Positions 12,501 through 25,700 of a stretch of 64,000 nt of DNA are shown here, one piece after another; the first letter of the stretch is position 1, and each line of letters starts with the position of its first letter. The position numbers were made by a program, and so were the translations under genes. Where the stretch lies: the NCBI GenBank assembly GCA_900239685.1, contig OENT01000042.1:1-64000 (forward strand), written 5' to 3'. The stretch is from Rotaria macrura (taxonomy: Eukaryota; Rotifera; Eurotatoria; Philodinida; Philodinidae). The notes below the pieces were generated by a model, which worked only from the letters and a program-made list of their open reading frames with translations, was not told the origin of the DNA and searched no databases.

Positions 12501-15500
12501 TGGAAAATCTAATGGAGAATATCAACAAATAGAAGGCCTGAAGGAGTCCCTAGGAGTACAAGAAAAACGCAGAGAAACTCATTGGTTAGATATGAAATTT
12601 TATTAACTGAAATCCCAGCCAAAATGAGCTTTTGGAACTGAAAAAGCTTCGCAAAATTCCAAAGTGACTGTGAGGATATTGAGTTGTTCTCGAATTCATG
12701 AAGAGCATCAAGGAGTAGCTAGGAATACGAAAAAAATTTAGAAAACTCCATTGCAACCAAGCGAAATTCTCAAAATTGTACAAAAAACAGTGAAAATGAG
12801 GCTCCCGGGAAATAATTCCACAAAGTTCAGTAACAGATGTGAAAATGTTTTATCTGCCACGAATCGACGAACAACACAAAGGAGTAGTTAGGAGTACAAC
12901 AAAATTTGGACAAAATCAGAATCTACGCCAAAAGTTCATTACTACAAAAACGACGAAAAAGATGTTTCCCCCTTGTATCTAGGCAATTTTGTTTCGGGAT
13001 GCAGTTTTTGTTTATTTCGAGACCTTTTTTGGCGATGTTCTTTTAGAAAGCTCGATTTGGTTCAAAATTAATATCAGATTCGGAATCAGCGTTAAAAACT
13101 GAGTCGATTTATATACATGGTGGATAATTCTGAGAAAAAAAGTTTTTTTTGAAAAAATCCCTGTACCCCACCTCAGGGATGGTTTGGTGAAAAATGACAA
13201 TTTTTTCGATAACTCAACCATTTCTTGCCGGATCCTTCTCATCTTCCAACTCGACCGAGATATTCATCAGACAATTCTGTGCACAAAATTTCAGCTCAAT
13301 CGAATGTATTTGTAAAGAGTTATCGTGTTAACGGCCGGCCGGCCGGACACACTGACCGATTCTAGAGTGTACTCACTTTTTGAGTACACAAAAAAGAGAC
13401 GAAACTAAAGCTAATCTCATCTTCTGAATCAGCATTAAATACAATATTAACTTTAAACCTTTGAGTCCCGACTTTGGCTGCGAAAATACAGGTATCCGTA
13501 AAATTGTTTTTCAGGCGGAATACAGATGAAACAGCAAACGAGACTGAAGTAAATTGTATACGATATGAAAGCTCATTGAAAATGGAATTATTTTTCGAAT
13601 TTCGGACATATTGTCGGGTACTTTCACGGATAGTCAATTAGAAAAACACAAAGCTCTCAGACAATCGTTGTATATCAGACTTTGTACAGATGTCTTCGAT
13701 GATTATTTTGATAAGAAGACTTTTGCAATTTGATCAATAAATAATGATACTACGACTGAAATACGTCCTAGCTCTAGCAGCAGCAGACGGGGTTGTGTGA
13801 AAGTTTTCAGTATTTCGACCGAAGTAACGTTATCTATTGATCAAATTGAGAAATTCTCTCTACCAAAATGATCAGTGAAGAGAGCTCTACAAATTCGAAT
13901 ATCCAAAAGATTTTTTGAGAACTTTGTGTTCTTTTAGTTGATTGGCGAAACAACAGGCTGCATAGATACGTCGCGCCGAGAGCCAAATGTTTAATTCATT
14001 CTCCGTTTTTCTAGCTTGAATCCACTGAATAACTACCAGTTGATTGCATTTCTTAAGAAATAAATTCATCGTTCGTTTCATTGACATGGATGAGTAAACG
14101 AAAAAATCTCTAAGCGTCGAAGAATATGTCATCAAATGACATAAACAAAGGGAACCGTAAAATTGATTACAGAATTATCAAACAGTATTCAATCTTCAAA
14201 AAATCATGTCAAATTTTGCAAAGAAAAAAAAACAAAGATCTCATCTTCAACTTCGACTTTTCATTGATTGTCAATAAGATGAAGAAATAAAAATGAAAAA
14301 CTTTATTACCGTTGAGCATTTTCATCTACATTGGAATACAAGGTCAATAAGACTTGTACTTTATCATCTGTATTCACATCCCATGGCATCAAATAAAATG
14401 TTAGAAGTCGTTCGGCCAATAATCTAAAATTTATGGAATATTTTTTTTTTCGTTGAAAATCATTCAAAGCAAATCTCACTTGTCTTGTGTAGTCTTTTGA
14501 TAATACAAGTGAATTATACAATTAGCAACCCATTTCAATTGCTCTTGTATATCATTCGACCAATTCTGATTAGTACATTCTTTTTTATAGACATGTCCAA
14601 GATAATCTAATGCTTCTTTTCGAACTTCCCACTATGAAAAAAAGAAAACAAACCGCGAACAACGAATTTCAAAAAGTGTTTCTACTTCAAAATAATCAAC
14701 ATACAATTTTGTCTCGTGCACGTTCACATAAAATTTGTTTTATCTTATCACTTATATCCAATAGATTTGAACTTGTTATAGCACGTATTTGTGCCATAAG
14801 TTGCGATCGAATGTTTGTATCTGTTGAAAGACTTAATCGTACCATGACATCTAATTATTCGATATAAAACATAAGAAAAGATCGATATCAAATATTAAAC
14901 CTTCAAGATCGGCTCGTAATTCAGGATGATTAACAAAATAACTTTTAAGATGTTTAATACACGTTGCTTGTATTTCTGATGTACCATTCTTAAATCTAAA
15001 TACATAATTATATGAAAATTTCATGCTAGAATTCACATATATAGACTAATGATGATTCATCTATGGATTATTGATTGACTTTCCATCTCGTAATCTTACA
15101 AAGTAACTCAACTATGATATCTACTATTCTTTTCATTTATCATTTGCTAGATAATGACAAATGTGGTGTTTCCATTGAATCAAGATCTCTATTCGCATTA
15201 TTTATCTATTATCAACGATAGTACGAACAAATATACAAGTCAAATCGATGGACAACATAAATAGCCGGCAAGATCGTTCATTCTATTGCTAAGAAATTCT
15301 TGATATTTGCTTAGTTTTCACTCCGAAAAATATTCAGCCAATGAGATACAGATCATTTTATTAATATACGTACTGATCAAGAAATGTATTCCATAATGTT
15401 TTATGTCGTTGTGCAAAATCATTATTAGGTGAGCTAGTTACATAGGCAACAATTTTAGCTGCATCACGGCGATGTTTTTCATTCGATACCTAAAATAAAA

Positions 15501-17551
15501 TTCTTGTTGTTTTTTTTCTCATACGAAAAGAAAAATGATTCATTTTTTTTCTTCATACGGTTAAACGATGTTCAATTGTTGGTATAAGTTCGTCTACAAT
15601 CGACTCCGATATATGACATAGTTCATCGAATACATAGTAAATTTTACTATGCAATTGTAATGATTCAGTATCTTCTGTTATTAGAACAGTTTTGAAATAC
15701 TTCAAAAGAGAAGATCGATATATATATATCAATATGAAATTATTACAATAGCTTACTTCGGCTATAGCTGGTTTTAAATGTGATTCACCACGACGAATTA
15801 TTGATTCTACTAGTTCATAACATTCTTCACGTAATTTCTGAAAGTAAAAACAAATAAAACTTGGAATATTTCCGGTATACTATTCATATTTTTTAAAATT
15901 CCATCAAACATTGGTAAATTTGCAGAAATGAAAAATACTTTGACACAATCTCAACGCCTTCCCAGATCGAACGATACGGACCGTAACATCATTAAAATAG
16001 GGCCGTATTTTTACAGTATACGACTGTGCTCAGAAATAGTACCGTATACGAAGTCGTATACTGTGAAAATACGGCCCTATTTTAATGATGTTACGGTCCG
16101 TAAGACTGCGTCCACTAAACGGTCCGTAACAGATATCCGTTTTGATTGACCTGGGTGGTTATTACCCAGCAGAATCATTCCAACAGCAGCACGATCCAAT
16201 TTTATGTAATATTGTGATCCAATCATATCTTACTGTCGGAAGGCTTTGACTTAACTCTAGTGTTAGCTCCAGATACTAAATCGTGTCCAAATAATAAAAT
16301 ATGAATTTTTCATCGGACCTTGTGAGATCCGATAGGACTCATTCCCATGAGCATAGATAACTTAATGCCATGTTTGTATTAGAAAAAAATTGATTTTCCG
16401 CTCAGAAGTTTATTATGAAAGTATCCAATTTTCTTGTGTCTATCTATCTAACACTAGATTAATGATGAGTCGATATTCGTATTTTCGCATATAAAATATT
16501 CTTAAATAAAACTATGCTGTATGGATCAGCTAAGAGATATTGTTCGTCTCAACTGACAAAATTACACATGCGTTTGACAATTCTTCACATCTAATGTATA
16601 TGTCAATTAATATTTTTTTTAACCTTCCATAGCAATAGAAAATGAGAATTTCCGATTGAAGTTAAGATTCTTCTTTTCATCTTACCTTCTCCGGGTCGAT
16701 GATTCTCGTGAAAAGTAATTCTAATAATGAAAATGGTATCGATTCATATTCAGCCAACATAACCGTTACAATATCGATCATTAAATTTTTCAATTGATCT
16801 GTATGTTTTTTTCTATTAAAAATGTGAATGATATTTTTTATATGTAAGAACTAGTCGTAAGTAAACATACTGCACAGCATTGAACAAGTTATTCAATACA
16901 ACTGTACTTATTTGACAACCACGATTGTCTTCAAGATTAACAGCAGGTATGAATGATTGGACCATACTTAAATTCTACAAGAAATGAATTTTTTTTTTGT
17001 TTTAAACTTTATTTATGCTGAGGAAACAAAAATGTTAGCTTACCTCGAGTAAATAATAACGTCGACTAAATAATGGATCATCGATTTTTTTCAATCCAAT
17101 CAGTTGACGCGCAAGAAATAGAAACATGTTCTTGACAAGAAAATGAAAATAAATATTATTATTTCGTTGAATATCGTTTATTTACTAGTAATTTTTCTGG
17201 CGGAGCATCAGGCAAATTTGGTGCCCATATACGAATGACATCGGCGAGACAAATAGCAGCGTACAATTGTACATCAGGACGTTCATGTGAATAGAAAAAA
17301 TCATCCAATAATGTTTTATAAAATGTAGTAAAATGATGTCGTTTATCATAATTCTGTGGTAACAATTGAAGAAGTCGTTGATTTTTCTAAATGAATGTTA
17401 ACGATTCAATTAAAAAGAAAAGTTTTCTTCAAGAGAATGAAATTTAGTTTACTGTTAAATTATCAAGTAATTTATTTATTGGTAAACTTGGACTAACGCT
17501 TAGAATTTGTGATGGCAATACATCAGGTACCGTACCAGATGACGATGCCAT
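6534..17551 (-). CDS. PDS5: Sister chromatid cohesion protein PDS5
   Basis: PDS5 is a HEAT-repeat protein that binds cohesin in the nucleus and, with WAPL and sororin/ESCO partners, controls release and maintenance of sister chromatid cohesion. The start at 17551 begins M-A-S-S-S-G. The second exon (about 17390-17190) carries DVQLYAAICLADVIRIWAP, the hallmark N-terminal PDS5 segment. Exons near 14.5-14.3 kb carry RLLAERLLTFYLMPWDV and LYSNVDENA, and the exon near 15.0-14.9 kb carries CIKHLKSYFVNHPELRADL, all PDS5-like. There are about two dozen exons. The largest is 8063-6995, whose C-terminal part is Lys/Arg/Ser/Thr-rich, as is the last exon (6721-6534), as expected for the basic disordered tail of animal PDS5. 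A seven-Asp run sits in the exon near 9.1 kb. Introns near 9.7-11.1, 12.1-14.3 and 15.85-16.68 kb hold transposon-like insertions. Several small exon edges are approximate. No second PDS5 is seen, so A/B assignment is not possible. Confidence 0.92.
9951..10502 (+). repeat. Interspersed repeat family R1, copy A
   Basis: About 550 bases lying in a PDS5 intron. The same sequence recurs at 12305-13390 (interrupted) and 62901-63432. All copies start near TGAAAAC, carry TGTGTACTTCAAAA shortly inside the left end, and end in GAGTACACA. The near-left motif and the right end (TCACTTTTTGAGTACACA) are imperfect inverted repeats, suggesting a non-autonomous DNA element, though I see no clear target duplication. 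A conserved internal block includes CCCACCTCAGGGATGG. A 76-residue minus-strand open frame (10132-10362) recurs in copy B only because the repeat does. Confidence 0.75.
12305..13390 (+). repeat. Interspersed repeat R1, copy B, split by a nested 531-base element
   Basis: This second R1 copy lies in a PDS5 intron. Its left part (12305-12444) and right part (12976-13390) match copy A continuously once the 531-base insertion at 12445-12975 and one 8-base duplication are removed. Near the right end it has a short GGCC-repeat expansion (13333-13346) absent from copy A. R1 was therefore already resident when the 531-base element inserted. Confidence 0.8.
12445..12975 (+). mobile_element. hAT-like non-autonomous transposon (MITE), copy 1
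   Basis: A 531-base element with perfect 15-base terminal inverted repeats (CAAGGGGGAAACATC at the left, its complement at 12961-12975). It is flanked by the 8-base direct repeat TATCTAGG (12437-12444 and 12976-12983), and the uninterrupted site is seen in R1 copy A. An 8-base target duplication is typical of hAT (also P) superfamily elements. It encodes no transposase. Inside, a motif of the form AAGGAGT-n-TAGGAGTAC recurs about every 165 bases (near 12540, 12708 and 12870), so the element looks built from degenerate internal repeats. The copy at 32391-32921 differs at only two positions by eye. Confidence 0.93.
15961..16155 (+). mobile_element. Palindromic MITE with CCCAGRTCG ends
   Basis: A 195-base insertion in a PDS5 intron. 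It starts CCCAGATCGAACGATACGG and ends CCGTTTTGATTGACCTGGG, so the ends are imperfect inverted repeats matching those of the larger element at 24444-25387. Internally, 15976-16024 and 16053-16101 are 49-base arms that are complementary with a single mismatch, separated by a 28-base loop. RNA from this region would fold into a long hairpin. No obvious target duplication is seen. A 73-residue plus-strand frame here is a by-product of the palindrome. Confidence 0.85.
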
Positions 17552-20500
17552 TTTTAGGTATCTGAAAAAAAAACTGAGATTATGTATTCAACCAAAACAT
17601 AATAAAAAAAAGGCTGCTTTGTTTCTACAATATGTTGTTTGTGATTGGTCACAGCTGAAAGTTATCTTTGATAGGTAGCGCTAGGTGTCGATGAATGATT
17701 TGTAAAGAAACAATATGACTTCGAGATACGAATACAACGTTCGATCAAGCAACGAATTAGAACTCTTGAAAGTCTACATCTCAACTCGTTTCTATTTGTA
17801 TTGTGTAGTATTGTCGCGAAACAGCGGCAATTGGGGTCGGGTTCGATTCAGTGAAACCATGAAATAAAAAATATGCTTGAACTCCGTTGGGGAAAAACGA
17901 CAATTTCCCAGGATTGAATGTTTGCGACTCTCTTCGATCGCGACACCCCTACTGTTATATGATTGAAGATAACACTAATCATATTGGAGATAGAACAGGT
18001 ACTAATATATGACTTATGTTTAATTCTTTTTAGTTTCATAGCATCTTATTAGGAACGTTACAATAGTTTCTTCTTTAGTGCATGCTGATCTCAGATGATG
18101 TGTCGTAATCTGTGTGATTATATGGTCTTAGCTACTTGTGTAATGTTAACTTGCAAAATGATTCAGATGAAAAATTACTGAATCTCATTCGAAATGATTT
18201 CAACTATTGATAAACAACTCGTGTTATGTTGAAAGATGATAGTTATCGTAGCTATAACGAACGGATTCGTTTGATAGCAATTATACGTTGAACATGAAGG
18301 CAAGGAACTGTTCTTTTTTCAGGATGGAAAAGTAAAAGTTTGTTCATCTATCGAACGTGTAATAAATTATGTATGTGATTGAATAGAATAAATTCTTATA
18401 TCGAATTTTAGAATTTGATTGTAAATTGCTACATCGAATAATTGAAGGTCGTGTATTACACGTTAAATAGACGTATCGTATTGATTCTCATCGTCTAAAT
18501 TAACTAATTTAAAATCTAAGCCAATCCTAACCTTCAACAAATGATATATTTGTGTTTTTAATTATTTCAACTGAAATTCATGTACGTACACGTCAAACTT
18601 TTGTAAACTGTACGAAACCATTTTCCTTCATGGTTGGATGAAGCTTGCCGAGTTAGATGCGAAGAAAAAAATTGTATCACACTTATTCAAAAGTAATTTT
18701 AGAATATTTCGACGTTTTCGGTCTATTACTTCTCCATACTTAACAATAATAGTATCATGAATCAATCGTGAAATTGCTTTCGAATATGTGTACTATTCAT
18801 TTTTTTCCAATGAAAATTATCAAGCTCTATTGAACCATGACGAAAAAAAGAAGGATGTGAAGGTTACCGAAATTGTTCTGCTTTAGGTGCATGAACCAAA
18901 AAAGCAACATGTGTAAATTCGAATATCTTGATTAATCAAAACGAAAACGTTTTTTAATCATGCAACTAGATATTATCTTTGATTGAAAGTTGTACTGTTT
19001 ATCGTAATTATCAACAACGATCACAAATGATATCCATCATAACATGAGCATTGATTTTTCGTGTATTTATTTATCACATTGTTTGATAACATATGTTTCA
19101 TCAGTATGATAATGTAGAATCATGATATGTTTTTTTTTATGCTTCATTTTCACAATCGGTCATTGCATGATTAAAATTACCTTTAGTTTATAAAAATTTA
19201 AATTATTCTCTATTGATTGTGAATATCAAATATAGATTTCAATAAAAAAACGTATCTAATGATCTTGTTTTAGTAAAATATCAAGGCAAGGTCATCGTAT
19301 GGACCTGATAAAAAGCATTACAGAAAAACAAAAAGATTAGACAAATTTGTGTGTAGTTGAAGTCTACTTGTAATTTTTTATGCGGCATTAGAAAATATTT
19401 TTACAACATAGTAAATAAAATAATGATAGCGATGAGAATGAATTTAACTAGTTTTAATAGAATATTCGTTGCTTCTATTCATATCGAATAATGTCATTTT
19501 AGCTACGTACGAATAAGAATGTTGTTTTCATATTTTCATCACAAATTTGAAATTTAATCTACTGACATGTATCAGATTTATTTATCTTCGTACAGTCATG
19601 GTTGAGCATATAATACGTATGTTTATAGAATGAAACGAAATCAAATTTTAATCTTACGAGTGCTTGATTAATAAATTTTTTGCACGGATATTCGATAATG
19701 TCCAGTGAAATGGAGATTATTATCAGAAATTAGTGATGACTTCACTGTAGATTATTTCTAGAATTAAGGTTTGTTGCATCATGTTCTTTTGATGATTGAA
19801 TATGATTACAAGTACAGATAGAACATATTTTTTTCGATTTCGATGTTTTTAGTATTCTAACGAACAAAAATATTCGTATCGTTTATTCTGTTTTGATATT
19901 TCAATGAATATTGATGAACGTATCGGTATCTGTGTGATGAATCAATGTAAACGGTTCATTTAGATTTTACTCGCTTGAAAAATGTTTATCTGAACATGTC
20001 ATTAGAGAGACTTCTTATTACATTCATGGCTTCGTTGTAGGATTTGAGACAGACGTTCATCGGATCGAAGCACATTTTAATCATATGATTACCTACACAT
20101 CACTAGCTAACACGAAACTCTATTGTGAAATGAGTAGTTCGATTCTATGATTGAGTTTTATCTCACGTTGGATGTTAAAGTTTATTAAAAATTATTCATC
20201 TTAATTTTCTAAAGTAGATCTTTTCTCTTGACAGTAGATATAGTTGAACGAATAAATCTATAAGAATATTCTATGTTAATTAGCATGTTTATTTTTCACG
20301 TTCATTAAACCATGGTATTAGACAATAAAACAAAAACGAAATCCTATTCATTCGTAGAGATAAATAATAGCTTAGTGATTATAAACAAATAATTTTTTTG
20401 TGCGTACAAATAATATAAACATTAAGTTTGCAGAGCACACACCTATTCTATGAACAAGGTCTCATTCAATTGTCAAAATTCTTTTATTGACGGATATGCA

Positions 20501-21437
20501 CGTATGAAGGTGAATTGATTCCTTCTTTTTTTTTTAAATTTACACTGTAGAATCGTTTTATTTTTAATGAATATTCACGAAATCTATTAATGAAATGTTT
20601 TCAGTATTGCCATTCTATTATGATAAGTCAATCGATATCAAAACTGATATAGTAGCTATCATTTTATAGATGATATTTTTGTAGCATGGCAATAAGTTTA
20701 CAGAAGAGAAATTGTTTTATTGTCAGTTTTCGTTTTCGTCTTCTTCTTGCTTGAGTATTTGATGAGAGAATGTATTGAAGAAAATCGAGATAAGCATATG
20801 ATTGAAATTCATTGTTACTAATTCAATTATTTTAAGAACAAGAACAAAAGAGATTCGAATGACATATGTCAGTCGCGATAGATTAACTGAAGTCAATATG
20901 AGGAAAACAAGGCTTCTAATCTATGGTAATTATATTCGTGTATCACGCATATAATTGAAATCTACTCAGGAAAATCTATCGCCATATTCTTCCAAATTTA
21001 ACGTTCAATCGTAAGATAACGAAACAATTTTTAAAACAATATCAAGCTTGCAGTTAGTACATCGTATTGTCAATGGAAGTATAATAAAATGTACAATTTT
21101 GTTTTGACGACATGTCGTAATACTAAAGAGGACACTGTCACTGTAGTGTGATCTAAATTCATCGGTCTTGTGTCCAGTTCTCGAAGGACGAAATATCCCC
21201 GTTAAGATATAAAAAAACTCGAAAGAATGAATCATCAGTTTCGAAAAATTTAAATATCGAAAGAAAAAAAATGTCGAATTCCTGTCAGTTTATGACAATA
21301 AATCAACAAAAAGGGAGTGTGTGTGTGTATGTATTGACGGAGTATTTACAAATACATCCATACACTCGTCGAAATTGATTGCTTCCATGATCTAGACGAC
21401 AAAAATTATTGAAATTCGCTAAAAGAAAAAATTGTCA
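17552..21437. other. Intergenic spacer upstream of PDS5
   Basis: About 3.9 kb of AT-rich DNA with no open frame of useful length and no exon series I can support on either strand. The part just above 17551 must include the PDS5 promoter. A tRNA-like B-box string near 17838 does not fold into a T arm. Confidence 0.5.
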
Positions 21438-21849
21438 TTACTTATTAGCTTCTCTAATTGTAGAAGCAATAGCAAGAGCTGCACTAGAAATATACGGTTT
21501 GGCAAGCTCATCGTGATAAATTTGACTAAATACTGTCGCTTCTCCACAGACTCGAGTTTTGATGATTGTCCATATCTTGCTAATATTAAATTGCTCAGGT
21601 ACAGACATATGAGTATGAACATTTTCCGTGTATTTAAGAAGCTGACCATTAGAGTTCAGGTGAACGACCATCTTGCACAACTTGATCTCGCATACCCAAT
21701 AAGTGACTTTTCGCGGTGGCTTGGTTTTGTTGATAAATATGGTCACCAATAACAAGAAGACGCGTTTTCTTATTACTAATAAGAAATGAGATTGCAAGTG
21801 TGTTATCTGAATCGCTTAGATGACATGGTCGCGATGTAGGTGTAAACAA
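21438..21849 (-). pseudogene. FLYWCH-type zinc-finger protein fragment with frameshift
   Basis: Two overlapping minus-strand frames together resemble one FLYWCH domain. The first (from 21849) reads FLISNKKTRLLVIGDHIY, like the start of such domains. The second (to the stop at 21438) carries YWVCE, a second Cys five residues on, and HTH, i.e. the C-C-H-H zinc ligands, then FSQIYHDELAK, as often found after the finger. A one-base frame change near 21700 separates the halves. FLYWCH domains occur in Mutator-type transposases and in many rotifer proteins. With no more of a gene on either side, a decayed transposon or gene copy is most likely. An intron or sequencing error at the shift is the alternative. 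Confidence 0.6.
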
Positions 21850-22755
21850 AACGATAAACGAATATTGTGTTCATATGAAAAATTTGTCAAGAAGTAAATG
21901 AACGAATATAGTTTGTGCGATATGCATAATGCACACGAAAAAAGAATAGAATAAAAGAAGCATCGTTTGAGAACACAGTACGCAAGAATAGATGAGATCA
22001 AAATAAAAGAAAGCAACCCACTCATACAATATCAATTTTAAACTGGTCAAAGTGATGGCACAATATAAGAGGACATCTGTCGAGATATTATTTTTTTCGA
22101 AAATTTTTCTTTTCAGATTTGGACAGTAATCCAATTTATCCTACTCAACACTTAGAGATATCGAGCAATGAATGTAAAACAATAAAATTGTGTTTGAAGT
22201 CAACGAGGTCATTTTAAGAATGACGTCAGTATTCATGTAACCCGTTTATACGATCAGTAATCTATTGTATGTATTTCACAAAAGATCAATAATTGGAGAA
22301 CTATTGTTATTAAATGATTATCTCATGCTCTAATAATAATATTGATAACTATCTCAAAATCTCTGATTGTAATGATTGAATATTGATGCATTGCAACACA
22401 ACAATATCTTCCTATTACATTTGTTAAATCGTCTATCACTAGAATAATAAATTTGATAGACAAACACACAAATTGAGTCTAAGGTTCACCGTTTTTTTTT
22501 CTATTCTCATAAGATAAATAAAATAGCATTGTATTATTATGTTTGACAATTTTGTTTTGTTGAATATTGTTCATTTCTCTTTATTCAAAAATCATATGAA
22601 ATAAAATTCGTCATTAATGACTATCCAAAAAGCAAAACATATTTATAATTATAGAAAACAAAATGAAAAAAAGAAAATTTCAAAATTATTTCTCTTTTTT
22701 CCCATCATGTGAAGAACTGTCGGAACAATAGATGAAAAACATTTCTCTTGTCATT
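21850..22755. other. Spacer downstream of ZIP gene 1
   Basis: About 0.9 kb of AT-rich sequence between the FLYWCH fragment and the stop codon of the first ZIP gene. Minus-strand open frames here are hydrophobic by composition and have no recognisable domain. It should include the 3' UTR of the ZIP gene. Nothing else is seen. Confidence 0.4.
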
Positions 22756-25700
22756 CTAAAATTTAATGAGATTTTCTAAATATTTACCATACTTTCCAAG
22801 TAGAAACATAATAAAAACACCAAGAATAACACCACTGTTTTGAGATAATAATATTTTAAGTTTTAAACATGTTGTAATTGGTTTTCTCGATTCAATATAA
22901 TCTTTTTCAATTTCATCACCCATCGAAACAAGTTCTGGTATCTACATATATATCGAACAAATAGTAAAGTCTTTCGATATCATTCAACATACCATATCTG
23001 CAAGTCCAATATAAACAAACATACCACCAGCTAAAGCATAGATCCACGGATGAAATTCTTCTAATTCGCCTTGAAAAAATCAAATCATATTTTGTAATTA
23101 TAGACAACGTAGCAAACCTAGTTTTGCACCAACGAAAAATCCAAGATAACAACTGCAAGCAGATAGAAAATTAACGACAATAGCTTGTCCAATAGTCAAG
23201 CCACTACTTAGTAAAATAGCAAGATCACCAAGTTCATGTGGAAATTCTTCACATGCTATTGGTAATGTCATTCGAAGACCTTCGCCAATCGATACCATAA
23301 AAGCTGCACCTAACGTTAAACCATCAATAAAATTATGTAACATATCACCAATAAAAATCATCCATCCGGCTGCTCTCATATTCTTTAAATTGTCTATCAA
23401 ATTATCGAAATATCTATTCAATACGATGACCTATATACATAATAAACAAGAGACAATGACGATCGTACAAAAGACATGACATGCGAACCAATTTTTCAAT
23501 AATGAAAATGTTTACGAAGAATTTACCAATCAAACACGAGCATCATGGGATAGTAAAGAATTATCTATTTCCATGAGAAGTTGAATCAGTGCTTTGAGAA
23601 AATAAGCATTAAAAAAAATCGATTGCAATAGAATGAAGAATATAGCAATGAAGCGCATAGATTTGTTTTTTTCACAGTATCAGAACTAAAAGTTCTTCAT
23701 CGATGACAATATATCTTAGTATATGTTTATGTTAAGCATGTATAGAATGTTATAGTTTCATGAATCGTTATTTGTATATTGATATTGACTAGCATACCTA
23801 GGATGATTTTCTCTTCATCAAGTACGGTTATCTGCACTCATATATAATCATGTAAATTACTTCTAGATGAAAAATATATAGACATGATGTTTATATTGAC
23901 GAGGTGCGATAGAGTGCAAACAAGTATCTTTCTATGGACAATCAATCATCAATTGTTTATAGATAATTTTAAATATAAGAATACGATAGTTACGTTGCCA
24001 CTTCAATTTAGTTTTGGACTTCTAAAATACATGTAAAATAAGACATTAGCTAACTGAGAATATAGGTTGGTCGAATCTTGAAAATGAAATGTTGAATAAA
24101 TAGAAAGGAGGGTGGCATTAGTGAGTATGAAAATGGGATATTAACAGAGATAGTGAACTTCAACCACACCTAATATATCATACTTCACATGTACCAACTA
24201 ATCTATCATTCTCATATCGAGAGATCTGATATGGATGAATGAGTAATGGTAGGAGAATATCAATGTGGATGAAGATTTCACATCTGTTTGGATCTTATCA
24301 TATTCGATCGGAATGATTTCCCTAGGTTTGGTAGAATGTTTCGAGTGGTTGACCAATCTTACTTCTACCATCTGTTCACTTCCTTCAACTCAATAGTCTT
24401 GTCTCTAAATCTTGCTTTTATGTGCTATCATTGTTGAAACCTTCCCAGGTCGTACAGAACGGTCCGTATACGGCGGTGAACGAATACCAAACGGCATGTT
24501 TACGGCATTCCGTAGAATTTCGATTACGAGCATCGGTTTACGGAATACAAACGTATAAGTTACGGAACGCTTACGGAGCAGTTACCGAAGAGCGCTGAAC
24601 GTTACGTAAACAAGACCGCATACGCTCTCTTTTCTGACCTAATCACCAAAAATATCTCCAAAGTATTAATGTACTTTATCGCATACGGGAATGATGAACG
24701 CAAGCGACTCGGGATACCGAAGCAACAAAGAGCTAATTAAGGGGGTTCTTCAGACTACTAAGAAAGCGGGGTGTAATCATTTGGTTTACGGGGAGTAATC
24801 GTTCTATGTTGTCCTTACACATTCTATGTGATATTTAGTTTAGTTGTGCAGGAATGTGTAAAGACAGAGAGGATATCATGCTGTAATTTTTACGCTAAAT
24901 TTTTGTTAACTTTCAATGTAACTTAGTCTTTCCATCGGGAATTTATATTGATGGAACTTTATTACTGCACACTAGAGTACCCCTGAAGGGTATCCCAACT
25001 GATCTTTGCAAGAGAACCCAGGTAGGCTTCGCTACACCTGAGTGAAGTTAGTCATAAAACACGGGCTGGGCACTGTTATCACCCTTATTCCTTCACTTTA
25101 AAATACTATGCCTTTTGAAAGTCGCGTCTTTGTTGCAAAACTTTTTCTGCGGATACAGGACGGCCGTAACGCTTGACCTCCGTAATTGCTAATTTCGAAT
25201 AATTTATCGTTGCAAAAACGGTCCGTTAATGGGCACCCTGTAACGCATCGTTTTTTATCAATATACGGTCTGCTTACGGCCCGAAAGTGAACCGTATTGA
25301 TCCCGTTTGTTACCGTAAATACTGCGTTTTAACAACATTTTCCGTGCGTATTCGGATCGTAAACGATACCGTTTTGATCGACCTGGGTTATGACAAGTTG
25401 AGATGATAATTTTACGTTTCAAGATTTCTTACTATCAGAAGTATTTATTTTTCGAGATTTGGACAGCAATTCGCTTAGAATATCAATGGATCTATCGATA
25501 TAGGTGAGATTCATATCTTCACTTCATAAATATATCTTTTTCATCATCGAAATAATTTTACATTCTTTCATTAATGTTCTTCAGCTTATAATATATCTTG
25601 AATCGTGATGACTTAGAAACATTTCGACTATTTGAGAAGTGGAATGTATTACTATGTCTTAATAATGAAAAATACGTTACTTACTTTAGAAGTGTTCTCG

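Noticed and set aside
15928..16149. 73-residue plus-strand frame
   Set aside because: It spans the palindromic MITE; both halves are mirror translations of the inverted arms.
17825..17865. GGGTTCGATTC resembling a tRNA B box
   Set aside because: The flanks do not pair as a T stem and no other tRNA parts are nearby.
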